DNA of 64,000 nucleotides from Flavobacterium pectinovorum (GCF_006438875.1 NZ_RCZH01000001.1:425326-489325); one strand, 5' to 3'. Positions 9,937-17,788 are shown, numbered from the stretch's first letter. Notes: a model not told the origin generated them from the sequence alone. Translations and numbers: made by a program.

Positions 9937-10680
9937 TTATTTTAGAGCATAATTTATATAGCCTCCATCTGCGATCAGCTCTGTTCCGGTAATAAAACTA
10001 GCATTGTCTGAAGCAAGAAATAATACTGTTTTCGCAATTTCCGCCGGGTCTCCTAATCGCTGCATTGCAGTAGCACCTGCCAAAAATTCTTTGGCATCCT
10101 CCGGTACGGCTTTATGAAGTCCAGGCGTAGAAACTGGGCCAGGACTCAAAATGTTGACACGAATTTTTCTTCCTGCTAATTCGTTTGCAGCCACCTGAGC
10201 GATTTTATTTAAAGCTCCTTTGGTAGCAGAATATATACTGCTGCCTAAATTTGCTGCCGTTGCAACTGTTGACGAAGTAAATATTACTGATGAACCTTCT
10301 GCTAAGTGGGGAAGTAGTTTTTGCAGTGTAAAGAAATGACCTTTAACATTGGTATTAAACTGTGCGTCAAAGTCAGCTTCAGTTACTTCTTCGATTGAGG
10401 TAAATCTTGCTATTCCTGCATTTAAAAAAAGAGTGTCTAATTTATTCCCGCTTTCTGCAAAAGTTTTTTCCAACTGTGAAAGATCTGATAAATTTGCAGT
10501 ATCAGAAACTATAGTTTTTAATTTTGGACTGTTAATTTCGGTGGCTGCATTTTCAAGGTTTTCGATATTTCTTCCTGTGATCCAGACGTTTGCACCTGCT
10601 TTTATAAATTCTTTTGCTGTTGCTAATCCAATTCCTGTAGTTCCTCCTGTGATCAGAACATTTTTGTTTGTGAAATTCAT
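9937..10680 (-). CDS. SDR family NAD(P)-dependent oxidoreductase
   Basis: A 247-residue classical short-chain dehydrogenase/reductase. It has the cofactor loop TGGTTGIG (11-18), NAG (88-90), the active-site Tyr150 and Lys154 in YSATK, and the C-terminal SGFITG-like segment DNASFITGTELIADGG. Dinucleotide binding and catalysis look intact. The substrate is not evident. It is divergent from an HxlR-type regulator across a 105-bp region packed with GTAAC pentamers. This arrangement is common for quinone- or aldehyde-responsive HxlR repressors, so control by that neighbour is likely. Confidence 0.92.
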   Translation of the reverse strand: MNFTNKNVLITGGTTGIGLATAKEFIKAGANVWITGRNIENLENAATEINSPKLKTIVSDTANLSDLSQLEKTFAESGNKLDTLFLNAGIARFTSIEEVTEADFDAQFNTNVKGHFFTLQKLLPHLAEGSSVIFTSSTVATAANLGSSIYSATKGALNKIAQVAANELAGRKIRVNILSPGPVSTPGLHKAVPEDAKEFLAGATAMQRLGDPAEIAKTVLFLASDNASFITGTELIADGGYINYALK

Positions 10681-10707
10681 TTTACTATATTTTAAATTTT
10701 ATATTGG

Positions 10708-10794
10708 CAAAGTTAGTTCAGCTAAGTTTATTATTGTTACTTTGTAACTAAAAGTAACAGTAACGTTTGAGTAACAAGGTAACATATGAGTAAC
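10708..10794. promoter_or_regulatory. Divergent promoter with GTAAC operator array
   Basis: On the minus strand TAACTTTG (plus 10708-10715) is a -7 element for the SDR gene. Upstream of it lie GTTAC (10736-10740), then GTAAC at 10744, 10754, 10760, 10771, 10779 and 10790. GTTAC-TTT-GTAAC is a small palindrome placed over the SDR -33 region. The array probably binds the adjacent HxlR regulator. This is inference from position and repetition. Confidence 0.6.
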
Positions 10795-11133
10795 GAATGT
10801 CAGATTGAACACAAAAAGGAGATAATGGCAGTCCATGATACAATGGATATATTGAATGGGAAATGGAAAATTTCTATAATTTCATCCATCTGTTATCATA
10901 ATAAAAGAAGATTTACAGATATTTTAAATGATGTAAACGGGATTTCCAACAAAATGTTAAGCAAGGAGTTAAAGGACTTAGAGATTAATAAACTTATTAA
11001 ACGAACAGTTCTTGATACGCAGCCCGTTACAATTCATTATCAGCTGACGGAGTATGGATTGACATTAAAAACGATAATAAATGATCTTGCCGAATGGGGA
11101 ATAAAACACAGAAAAGTAATTATTGAAGGTTAG
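10786..11133 (+). CDS. HxlR family winged-helix transcriptional regulator
   Basis: A 115-residue regulator with the HxlR/MarR-like winged helix: DILNGKWKISIISSICYHNKRRF around residues 20-43, then NDVNGISNKMLSKELKDLE (recognition helix) and the wing LTEYGLTLK. A cysteine near the N-terminus (C5) and another at 36 could be redox sensors as in YodB/HypR-type members, though this is only a parallel. It is divergent from the SDR gene. The first codons of this gene lie within the GTAAC array, which suggests autoregulation. Confidence 0.9.
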   Translation: MSNECQIEHKKEIMAVHDTMDILNGKWKISIISSICYHNKRRFTDILNDVNGISNKMLSKELKDLEINKLIKRTVLDTQPVTIHYQLTEYGLTLKTIINDLAEWGIKHRKVIIEG

Positions 11134-11307
11134 CAGAGTAAAGACAACTTTTTAAGTTTTAATGAAACTTATGCAAATAGCTATTTAGCAGATAAACAAG
11201 CAAATCATAAAGAAACACTTTTCTTAAACATTTATATGTGCAATTAGGAAAAAATTGGAGTATTTTCGTTTTACTTAATACCTTATCTTTTACACAATTG
11301 ATCAAAA

Positions 11308-11829
11308 ATGGGACAATATATTACTCTGATTTTCGCAGATGAAAAAATAGAAATTGATAATAAAATACCGCATTTTTACGAAGATGGATACTTAATAATT
11401 CCATATAATGACGAAACACGAAGTGCGGCTGAAAGTTTACAAAAGATATGTAAAGAGGGAATGACACTTGACGAATTATTTAATTTTTATATTGATACAA
11501 AATTCATTTTAAATGCAGATAAGAAAATTAATATACTTGGAGAATATGAAGGATTAAATACCGATTTAGATGATTTAGAAGAGATAGATTTAGTTGAATT
11601 TTTAAAACTATTAAATCTTTCAGATTTTAAAGTTTTAAGCTACGATGATTTAGCTGGAGATTACATTTTAAATTTTGAAAATTTTATTTATAAAAATTTA
11701 GATCCACAATCAAACAGACCCCGAATAAGAATGGATAAGCCATATCTCTATCAATATGAGGGGTGTTTAATACATTGTTTAAAAGATATTGAAACAAGAA
11801 GAAATAATTCTAATAATAATGTACTATAG
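11308..11829 (+). CDS. Hypothetical acidic protein
   Basis: A 173-residue soluble, strongly acidic protein that I do not recognise. It has no signal peptide or membrane segment. Leucine/aspartate-rich stretches (LNTDLDDLEEIDLVEFLKLL) suggest helices. The tail is asparagine-rich. Its stop lies only 11 bp from the stop of a convergent membrane-protein gene. Small acidic proteins of this size in Bacteroidota are often immunity proteins, but no toxin partner is visible here, so that is only a possibility. Codon use looks AT-rich like the surroundings. Confidence 0.7.
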   Translation: MGQYITLIFADEKIEIDNKIPHFYEDGYLIIPYNDETRSAAESLQKICKEGMTLDELFNFYIDTKFILNADKKINILGEYEGLNTDLDDLEEIDLVEFLKLLNLSDFKVLSYDDLAGDYILNFENFIYKNLDPQSNRPRIRMDKPYLYQYEGCLIHCLKDIETRRNNSNNNVL

Positions 11830-11840
11830 GGTTACAGATA

Positions 11841-12536
11841 TTAAAATGAAGAATTTTTTAATATTTTATAATGGAGTAACTGTCGAATCGAAACCAAATG
11901 CGAAAAAATAACAATTGGAACTAAAACGGCAGGCAGCAATGTAAAAGGAAATTCCAGAAGGGCAACATTTGGCTGATCAAAAGCAAATTGCTGAAATTTT
12001 GTTGGTAATGATAACACTGCATTAATTGCAATATTCAGAACTAAAGCCAGGCAAATAAAATTCCAGATTAATAAAATAGTGTAATTAATTTTCTTTTTCA
12101 CAAAAGTAAAATAATATACAATTGGTGCGGAAATACCAGATAAAATATCAAAATTTCGGCCTTCAAATGTCATTAATTCCGGTACAGCCTTATGCATAAA
12201 GAGCCATAATAAAACCAATTCTACTGGTATCCTGATAACATGTAAAAGGGTAAGTGTTTTAATATTTAATGCATCAATAAAGGCTTTTCCCTTTTTGGTG
12301 ATAAAAAGAATAACAATCAATGTTAAGGGTGGGAATAGAAGTAAAGCAAATCGAGGTGGTATTGTATTTTCCGATTTATAGAAACCAAAATTGCTTATAA
12401 AAGATTGCACAATGATCCAAAAAAATAGTACAGCCAAAACGATCTTAGATGAATATGAAGCTTTATAAAAAAGAACAATTGAGGTTAAAAGTGTAATTCC
12501 GAAAACCAGACTAATATAAAGTGGTAAAGTATCCAT
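11841..12536 (-). CDS. Hypothetical multi-pass membrane protein
   Basis: A 231-residue protein with about seven hydrophobic helices (for example LYISLVFGITLLTSIVLFY, IVLAVLFFWIIVQSFI, LLLFPPLTLIVILFI and VPIVIFSHLV near the end). No family motif is recognised. It lies 80 bp downstream of a Crp/Fnr regulator gene on the same strand. In Bacteroidota many short Crp/Fnr genes are paired with the membrane protein or oxidoreductase they control, so co-transcription is plausible. The function is unknown. Confidence 0.75.
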   Translation of the reverse strand: MDTLPLYISLVFGITLLTSIVLFYKASYSSKIVLAVLFFWIIVQSFISNFGFYKSENTIPPRFALLLFPPLTLIVILFITKKGKAFIDALNIKTLTLLHVIRIPVELVLLWLFMHKAVPELMTFEGRNFDILSGISAPIVYYFTFVKKKINYTILLIWNFICLALVLNIAINAVLSLPTKFQQFAFDQPNVALLEFPFTLLPAVLVPIVIFSHLVSIRQLLHYKILKNSSF

Positions 12537-12616
12537 TGTTTTAATTTTTTAGTTAAACAAAGGAATGTATTCCGGATTATAATATACTTAGCAATTGGCA
12601 AGAAATGAAAGGATCA

Positions 12617-13198
12617 CTATTTTTTTGAAATTTCTTTTCGAATTCTGCTTAAAGAAGTGTCAGTAATACCAAGAAAAGAAGCGATAGTTTTTAAAGAAGC
12701 CTGTTGAAAAATCTCAGGATTGCTTTTTAATAGATGGATATAGCGTTCTTCGGCAGTTTCGCTAATCATGGAAAGCATTCTGGTTTTAAGTTCAGAAAAT
12801 CCTTTGACGAGTATAGACCTTCCAAATTCCCTAAATTCAGGTAAAGAATGAAATAAATTATTTAACTGCTCATAAGTAATATACCAGCCCACAGAATCTG
12901 TTACTGCATTAATATTTTCTTTTGATTTTGTACGGTTAAAAAAAGAAGCAACTTCAAATACAACATCTCCGGGAGAATAAAAGTTTGTAGTAACTTCATT
13001 CCCTTCAATATCAAATGCAAAAGCTCGCATAAACCCTTTTTCTAAAAAAAGATATTCATCACAAATAGTACCTTCAGTAAGATGCATTTGATTTTTGAGT
13101 ATAATTTTACTTTCAAAATGGCTTGCAATTTCTTCTGCCATTTCTGCAGTAATGAGATTTGTAGTTTTAAAGTATAAAGCAATAGCTTTTTTGCTCAT
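12617..13198 (-). CDS. Crp/Fnr family transcriptional regulator
   Basis: A 193-residue regulator. Residues ~20-120 form a cyclic-nucleotide-binding-like beta roll (TEGTICDEYLFLEKGFMRAF, NFYSPGDVVFE). The C-terminal HTH reads SLKTIASFLGITDTSLSRIR. No cysteine cluster for an Fe-S centre is present, and the arginine of a true cAMP pocket is not obvious, so the ligand is unknown. I start it at the ATG at 13198 rather than 13318. The extra 40 residues would run through a -7 promoter element (13236-13243) and into a MITE-like repeat, and the short form has the usual family length. Confidence 0.9.
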   Translation of the reverse strand: MSKKAIALYFKTTNLITAEMAEEIASHFESKIILKNQMHLTEGTICDEYLFLEKGFMRAFAFDIEGNEVTTNFYSPGDVVFEVASFFNRTKSKENINAVTDSVGWYITYEQLNNLFHSLPEFREFGRSILVKGFSELKTRMLSMISETAEERYIHLLKSNPEIFQQASLKTIASFLGITDTSLSRIRKEISKK

Positions 13199-13285
13199 AT
13201 CGTAAATGTTTGATGAACTAAGATAATAATTAATCCAAATGTAAATATTTCTAAGAGTAGTTATTTTATTGTGAAGGAGAGGAGA
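13199..13285 (-). promoter_or_regulatory. Upstream region of the Crp/Fnr gene with -7 element
   Basis: Plus-strand CAAATGTA at 13236-13243 reads TACATTTG on the minus strand, a TAnnTTTG -7 box 37 bp before the ATG at 13198. No clear TTTG -33 box is seen at the right distance. GGAGA at 13281-13285 is the left target duplication of the adjacent repeat element. Confidence 0.5.
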
Positions 13286-13461
13286 CAATGTCATTAAGTT
13301 AAGCTTTTTTTTAGACAATTAAGACTGATAAAATCGCGCAAAGCCGCCAAGTTTACATACATTTTCTTTGCGATTTGCGCCTTTGCGCGGGATTTATTCG
13401 GCAAAGTCCCGATCCCGAAACGTCGGGACGGGATAGATATTTCCTTAACTTAATGACATTG
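13286..13461. mobile_element. MITE-like element, 176 bp, 18-bp terminal inverted repeats
   Basis: The ends are CAATGTCATTAAGTTAAG (13286-13303) and its exact reverse complement (13444-13461). GGAGA stands directly outside both ends (13281-13285 and 13462-13466), a 5-bp target duplication. The inside is non-coding and contains GC hairpins (TCCCGAT/ GTCGGGA type, 13405-13435). Related ends occur at 16786, 16965-17073 and 41454. With no transposase, it would be moved in trans. Confidence 0.75.
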
Positions 13462-13520
13462 GGAGAGGAAAGGGTAACCATTATACATTGTTGCACACCC
13501 AACGGTTTACAATAAATCTT

Positions 13521-13528
13521 TATATTTG
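13521..13528 (+). promoter_or_regulatory. -7 promoter element for the SDR gene
   Basis: TATATTTG matches TAnnTTTG. It ends 8 bp before the ATG at 13537, so transcription would begin close to the start codon. That favours the second ATG (13546) as the actual start. Confidence 0.45.
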
Positions 13529-13536
13529 GTAATTAA

Positions 13537-14334
13537 ATGAATAAAATGAGCGAAAAAACGAAACCATATGCCTTAATAACCGGCGCCAGTAAAGGCATTG
13601 GAAAATCTATTGCTTATGAATTGGCTAAACAGGGCTATCCATTATTACTTGTTGCAAGAAGTAACGAGGAATTAAAAGCATTATCTGATGATCTTCAGGT
13701 TAAATACGGCATTAATGCTCCTGTTTTATCGATTGATCTTTCGACAAATGGCGCATCGCAAAAAGTAACCGATTGGATAAAAATGAATAACTACCACGTT
13801 GGCATTTTAGTTAATAATGCCGGTTATGGTGTGTGGGGCGATTTTAGTCAGTCTTCTCTAACGGATCAGCTTGGCATGATGCAGCTTAACATGAATGTAG
13901 TTGTAGAACTTTCGCATTTATTAATACCTATACTTTCACAAGAAAAACAAGCTTATATTTTAAATATATCAAGTACTGCTGCCTACCAGGCTGTACCTAC
14001 GCTAGCTGTTTATTCGGCTACAAAGGCTTTTGTTTTATCGTTTACGCGTGCATTGCGTTTCGAACTTGCCCAAACTTCCATTTCAGTAACCTGTTTTAGT
14101 CCGGGCCCGGTTGATACTGGTTTTGCTGCAAGAGCTGGTTTAAGCGCTTTTAGCAAAATGGCTGAAAAGTTTAATATGCAGCCTGATGAAGTTGCAAAAA
14201 TGGCAGTAAAAGCCATGTTTAACAAAAAATCTGAAGTTATTCCGGGTTTTACAAATATCATTTCGGTTTACGCCAACCGCATACTACCAAAGGCATTTAT
14301 CGAAAAAACTGCAGCCGGGATTTATAAAATTTAA
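13537..14334 (+). CDS. SDR family short-chain dehydrogenase
   Basis: A 265-residue short-chain dehydrogenase with TGASKGIG (15-22), NNAG (93-96), the catalytic Tyr159 and Lys163 in YSATK, and LSFTRALRFEL after the active site. The pattern resembles the DltE/YqjQ and lipid-modifying SDR groups (PGPVDTGF, then a longer C-terminal tail ending IYKI). A second start at 13546 is equally possible because the -7 box ends at 13528. It precedes, by ~90 bp and a separate promoter, the poly-Cys leader / PhyH / CDP-alcohol operon. A link to lipid metabolism is inference. Confidence 0.9.
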   Translation: MNKMSEKTKPYALITGASKGIGKSIAYELAKQGYPLLLVARSNEELKALSDDLQVKYGINAPVLSIDLSTNGASQKVTDWIKMNNYHVGILVNNAGYGVWGDFSQSSLTDQLGMMQLNMNVVVELSHLLIPILSQEKQAYILNISSTAAYQAVPTLAVYSATKAFVLSFTRALRFELAQTSISVTCFSPGPVDTGFAARAGLSAFSKMAEKFNMQPDEVAKMAVKAMFNKKSEVIPGFTNIISVYANRILPKAFIEKTAAGIYKI

Positions 14335-14364
14335 TTTTTTTCAAAAAAAAATAAAAAAATATTC

Positions 14365-14394
14365 TTTGTAAAATAAAAAATAGTATTACGTTTG
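14365..14394 (+). promoter_or_regulatory. Predicted promoter of the poly-Cys leader / PhyH operon
   Basis: TTTG (14365-14368), 18 nt, TACGTTTG (14387-14394). This is a near-ideal Bacteroidota -33/-7 pair. Transcription should start near 14401, about 20 nt before the small ORF at 14422. Confidence 0.65.
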
Positions 14395-14421
14395 TATTAA
14401 ATTCTACTAATTCTATAGAGT

Positions 14422-14610
14422 ATGTCAAATAATGAAAAAAATATGTTTAATTTATCTGAAAACCGAATGCACGCAAACATGCTAATGTTTTGTTGTTGCT
14501 GTTGTTGTTATTCTGTTTTAGATAAAATTACAAACACTATTCTTTCATTTATTAAATCTATATTATCATGGTATCTTCTTATAAAACCTTTACCCTTACT
14601 GAGCAATTAA
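14422..14610 (+). CDS. Small ORF with six consecutive cysteines, candidate leader peptide
   Basis: A 62-codon ORF beginning ~20 nt behind a strong promoter. Residues 24-29 are six cysteines in a row, encoded by TGT/TGC at 14491-14508, after HANMLMF and followed by YSVLDK. The 3' end overlaps the start of the PhyH gene by 43 nt in another frame. Poly-cysteine leader ORFs are known elsewhere as cysteine-responsive attenuators, for example in mycobacteria. Here a ribosome stalling at the Cys run for lack of charged tRNA-Cys could alter expression of the following genes. I see no strong terminator hairpin between 14510 and 14568, so any control would be translational. It may also be a short membrane peptide, since the tail is hydrophobic. 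Confidence 0.6.
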   Translation: MSNNEKNMFNLSENRMHANMLMFCCCCCCYSVLDKITNTILSFIKSILSWYLLIKPLPLLSN

Positions 14611-15374
14611 CTAATGAGCAAATTGCGTTTTTTAACGAACATGGTTTCATCCATTTCAAAAAATTTATAAATCCGGAAACTGTTTCATCAATCATTGATG
14701 CGTCAAAACAAGTGCAGCAAAATTGGATTGACAATGACCTTCAAAAAGTAAATGGTGTTCCCATTAAATATGGAAAAGATTTAGACGGTTCTCCTATTGT
14801 ACAGCGTTTTGCTTTTATCAACCAGCATCATCAAACCTTAAGCGGTCTTTTACTTGATCCAAGATTTAATAGTTTATTACCATTGGCAGGCGATGGCGCA
14901 AGATTAGGTACGGAAGAAAAAGACGGAATGGTTTTCAATCATTATATCAATGGACCGGAAAGTAAGTTTACTAAAATGGGCTGGCATACAGATGGTTTGA
15001 GAGATATTTTTTATGGTGCAAAATTAAACCCGATGCTCAATGTGGGTATTCACTTAAGCACTTTAAAACCCGAAAACGGCGGTCTTAAAATAATTCCGGG
15101 TACGCACAAACAAAGTGTTTATCAAATGCTTTTTCGTAAAAAGTACTTTTTAGATAATAAACCTGATCCACAGGAAGTTTCCATCACTCCGGAAGCTGGA
15201 GATTTAACCATTCACGATGGCCGTTTGTGGCACAGAGTTGCAGAATCCTCTATCCGTGGCGAAGAGAGTAGAAGAAGAGTTATTTATATTCCAATTATAG
15301 CAGGAAAATACGCTCCGAAAGATGAGAACAGTCCAACGGTTTTCTATCAACGTTTTGCAGGAATTGTTAAATAA
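14568..15374 (+). CDS. Phytanoyl-CoA dioxygenase (PhyH) family protein
   Basis: A 268-residue non-haem Fe(II)/2-oxoglutarate dioxygenase. The iron ligands can be read as H140 and D142 in WHTDG and H222 in LWHRV, with a downstream arginine (230 or 235-237) to bind 2-oxoglutarate. The double-stranded beta-helix core is complete. PhyH-type enzymes hydroxylate lipids, ectoine, phosphonates and other small molecules, and the substrate here is not evident. It is the first full-size gene of the run PhyH, CDP-alcohol transferase, GtrA, and its start overlaps the poly-Cys ORF. Confidence 0.88.
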   Translation: MVSSYKTFTLTEQLTNEQIAFFNEHGFIHFKKFINPETVSSIIDASKQVQQNWIDNDLQKVNGVPIKYGKDLDGSPIVQRFAFINQHHQTLSGLLLDPRFNSLLPLAGDGARLGTEEKDGMVFNHYINGPESKFTKMGWHTDGLRDIFYGAKLNPMLNVGIHLSTLKPENGGLKIIPGTHKQSVYQMLFRKKYFLDNKPDPQEVSITPEAGDLTIHDGRLWHRVAESSIRGEESRRRVIYIPIIAGKYAPKDENSPTVFYQRFAGIVK

Positions 15375-15527
15375 TATGCTGATTGTCCTCGCATTTAGTT
15401 ATCTGGTTAGATCAGGTAAGCTAAAAAGAACCACTGATTTTTTTAAAAATACGCAAAGAAAAATAAAATTTAAAATTATAAAAGTAGAACTGGCTATAGT
15501 ATCAGGCTTACAAATATTGCGCTATTA

Positions 15528-16214
15528 ATGGGAAAAGAAACACAGGTTGAAGATCATAATGCAATCGTACAAAGAACATTTTCAGACCGTAAACGAACTA
15601 ATATTTTAAAAAGAGCAGAACAGTCAACGATTGTGTTTTTGCTTCCAAAGGTGCCTAAATTCATTTCGCCAAACGTACTTACTTTGATGGGTACACTTGG
15701 TTCGGGATTGGTTTTTTTAGCTTTTATTTTAGGCACTTATGTAGCTAATTGGTATTTACTTTTCGGTATTATCGGATTGATTATAAATTGGTTAGGCGAT
15801 TCTTTAGACGGAAGATTGGCTTATTACAGAAATATTCCGCGCCTTTGGTATGGTTTTGCGCTCGATATTATTGCCGATTGGATTGGTATTGTACTTATAG
15901 GCTTTGGCTATTTCATTTATGCTAAAAATGGCACACAAATAGTAGCCTTTGCTTTTGTCGCATTGTATGGTTGGTCGATCATCATCAGTCAGTTACGCTA
16001 CAAAATTACTAGTGAATACAGTATAGATTCCGGCTTTGTTGGTCCAACGGAACTTAGATTTATTATTGCTTTAATTTTAATTATAGAAGTTTTATTTCAG
16101 GGATCTATTGCATATTTGGCTGGCTTAATTACTATTATATTGCTTGTGATTAATGCTATAGATAGCTTAAAACTTTTGAAGTTAGGCGATTTAAAGGATA
16201 AAAACCAAGACTGA
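15528..16214 (+). CDS. CDP-alcohol phosphatidyltransferase family membrane protein
   Basis: A 228-residue membrane enzyme with about six hydrophobic helices. The CDP-alcohol transferase motif is visible at about residues 88-115 as GDSLDG-RLA-Y ... G-FALD-IIAD. All four metal-binding aspartates are present, but the arginine normally following Ala is replaced by tyrosine and the spacer is one residue longer. Such enzymes join a CDP-activated lipid or polyol to an alcohol in phospholipid synthesis. Only 1 bp separates it from the GtrA gene. The gap of 153 bp after the PhyH gene holds nothing recognisable. Confidence 0.85.
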   Translation: MGKETQVEDHNAIVQRTFSDRKRTNILKRAEQSTIVFLLPKVPKFISPNVLTLMGTLGSGLVFLAFILGTYVANWYLLFGIIGLIINWLGDSLDGRLAYYRNIPRLWYGFALDIIADWIGIVLIGFGYFIYAKNGTQIVAFAFVALYGWSIIISQLRYKITSEYSIDSGFVGPTELRFIIALILIIEVLFQGSIAYLAGLITIILLVINAIDSLKLLKLGDLKDKNQD

Positions 16215-16215
16215 T

Positions 16216-16647
16216 ATGTTCCCGAAAAAATCTATTTTGACTTTTCTACAAGCTCAAGTTGCGGCATTTTTAGGTGGCATTACAGATTATGGCTTAATGA
16301 TTTTATTAACAGAAGTTTTTAAAATGCATTTTACCTTTTCTATTCTAATCTCGGGAACAGTTGGCGCGATTATCAATTTCAGCATCAATAGATTTTGGGT
16401 ATTTAAAAATCAATGTGGTTATAGCAGCCATATCAATAGTCAGCTTTTTAGATTTGCGTTGGTTGTATTGGGAAGCATTTCCTTAAAATCATTTGGTACG
16501 CTTATTTTGCAAAAAGTATTTCAAATCGATTATAGAATCGGAAGATTAATCACGGATAGTTTTGTTTCTTATGGATTTAATTATCCACTGATTAAATATT
16601 GGGTTTTTAGGGCAAACAAAAAACAGATTAATCCAGAAAGTAATTAG
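16216..16647 (+). CDS. GtrA family membrane protein
   Basis: A 143-residue protein with four transmembrane helices and the GtrA signatures FLGGITDYGLMILL near the N-terminus and FSINRFWVFK in the middle, repeated near the end as YPLIKYWVF. GtrA-like proteins are thought to move lipid-linked sugars or help build cell-surface glycans. It is directly adjacent to the CDP-alcohol transferase, which fits a membrane-lipid or lipid-glycan operon. What it carries is unknown. Confidence 0.88.
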   Translation: MFPKKSILTFLQAQVAAFLGGITDYGLMILLTEVFKMHFTFSILISGTVGAIINFSINRFWVFKNQCGYSSHINSQLFRFALVVLGSISLKSFGTLILQKVFQIDYRIGRLITDSFVSYGFNYPLIKYWVFRANKKQINPESN

Positions 16648-17137
16648 AAAAATTCGTTTTTATCAACGTTTTCGCTTAGCGAATCAGTAAAATCAGGGTC
16701 TAATTTTGACGCGGATAAAACAGATTTACTTCGTAAAAACGCGGATAAAAACGGATTTGATCTGCAATAATTTATTTTTTAAAAGCTTAACTTAATGACA
16801 TTGCTAGATCCCGTCCCGAAGTTTCGGGATCGGGACGGGATAGATTTTATGTGTAAAAAAAGAAAACAAAAAGAAACTTAGTTTACATAGCCAGTCCCGA
16901 AGCTTCGGGATTTGTTTTAGCAAGTGAAACGCCTTTTTTAAGCGTCCTAAAACTATCCCGAGGTCAATATCATTAAGTAAAGCTTTTTGAATTGCCTCCA
17001 GCTTCAGCTGGAGGCAATTCAAAAAAACTTAGCGACAAAAATTATAGTTTGAAAGCTTAACTTAATGACATTGATCCCGAGGCTTCGGGACTATGTGTTA
17101 AAATAATTGACCCAACGGGTTATATAAAAATTTCATT
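16648..17137. repeat. Intergenic repeat cluster with MITE-like ends and GC hairpins
   Basis: This gap contains no gene. A right end CTTAACTTAATGACATTG lies at 16786-16803, followed by a 12-bp stem ATCCCGTCCCGA/TCGGGACGGGAT (16808-16842). A second element, 16965-17073, has ends CAATATCATTAAGTAAAG and CTTAACTTAATGACATTG around a GCCTCCAGC/GCTGGAGGC hairpin. ATCCCGAGG stands directly outside its left (16955-16963, one base off) and right (17074-17082) ends. The minus ORF over this area is a by-product of the repeats. Confidence 0.7.
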
Positions 17138-17716
17138 ATGAATAAATTACTATTTAAAAATTTTACAAAATCACTAATCGTTATAACGATCTTAGTAAAT
17201 ATAATTTCCGCAAACCTATTGGCACAATCTAAAAATCCGTCGCCGTTAAATTTCCCAACGCCTAAAAATATAGAAAATATGCTATTTTACATTCAGCGGG
17301 ACCCAAATGTAAACACCGCTATTTATGCTATAAACTATCAGGAAAATGGAAAAATAGACAAAAGCAATCCTATAAAAGCCTATTGGATTCGATATGCTGA
17401 GAAAGGAGAAAAAAAAGATTTTAATTATTTGCAACGCAAATTTGCATACGGAATAGAAAGTAAAACTTTAAATAATGAGGAATTTGAGCTTCAATTTGTA
17501 TCGTATAAAAAGTTACCATTAACCTTGAAAAAGATAGATTCAGATCAAAAATATCATGTTTTTGTAAGTGTAAATCAGAAAAGAATACAAGTAGAAAAAA
17601 TATTTGTGCGCATTGAAGGAGGTTCTTTTTGGTTACCAAATGTAAAGTATGCCGAAGTTACCGGAATTGAAACTTCCTCGAATAGAACAATTACGGAAAG
17701 AATGTTGTTGAAATAA
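17138..17716 (+). CDS. DUF4833-type exported protein
   Basis: A 192-residue protein with an N-terminal signal peptide (LIVITILVNIISANLLAQ, cleavage near residue 30) and a periplasmic or surface domain. FYIQRDPNVNTAIYAINY and NPIKAYWIRYAEKG look like the DUF4833 family, common in Bacteroidota and without known function. A short beta-rich fold is likely. It lies between two repeat clusters and could belong to the lipid operon upstream, although the 490-bp repeat-filled gap argues against co-transcription. It is the first of three genes here that are followed by the same inverted-repeat element. Confidence 0.8.
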   Translation: MNKLLFKNFTKSLIVITILVNIISANLLAQSKNPSPLNFPTPKNIENMLFYIQRDPNVNTAIYAINYQENGKIDKSNPIKAYWIRYAEKGEKKDFNYLQRKFAYGIESKTLNNEEFELQFVSYKKLPLTLKKIDSDQKYHVFVSVNQKRIQVEKIFVRIEGGSFWLPNVKYAEVTGIETSSNRTITERMLLK

Positions 17717-17788
17717 GATAGCTATGTGCTAGTTAATAAGAATATGAAAAAAGGCGTTCGCACTCTCCGAAGTGTTTCATGAAAAACT

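Noticed and set aside
13199..13318. N-terminal 40-codon extension of the Crp/Fnr ORF
   Set aside because: It runs through a -7 promoter box and into the MITE-like repeat, and the short form from 13198 has the normal family length.
15322..15528. Plus ORF of 68 codons between PhyH and CDP-alcohol genes
   Set aside because: It overlaps the end of the PhyH gene in another frame and shows no family or conserved motif.
16804..17022. Minus-strand ORF of 72 codons
   Set aside because: It is built from repeat hairpins, has no recognisable protein features and has no promoter.
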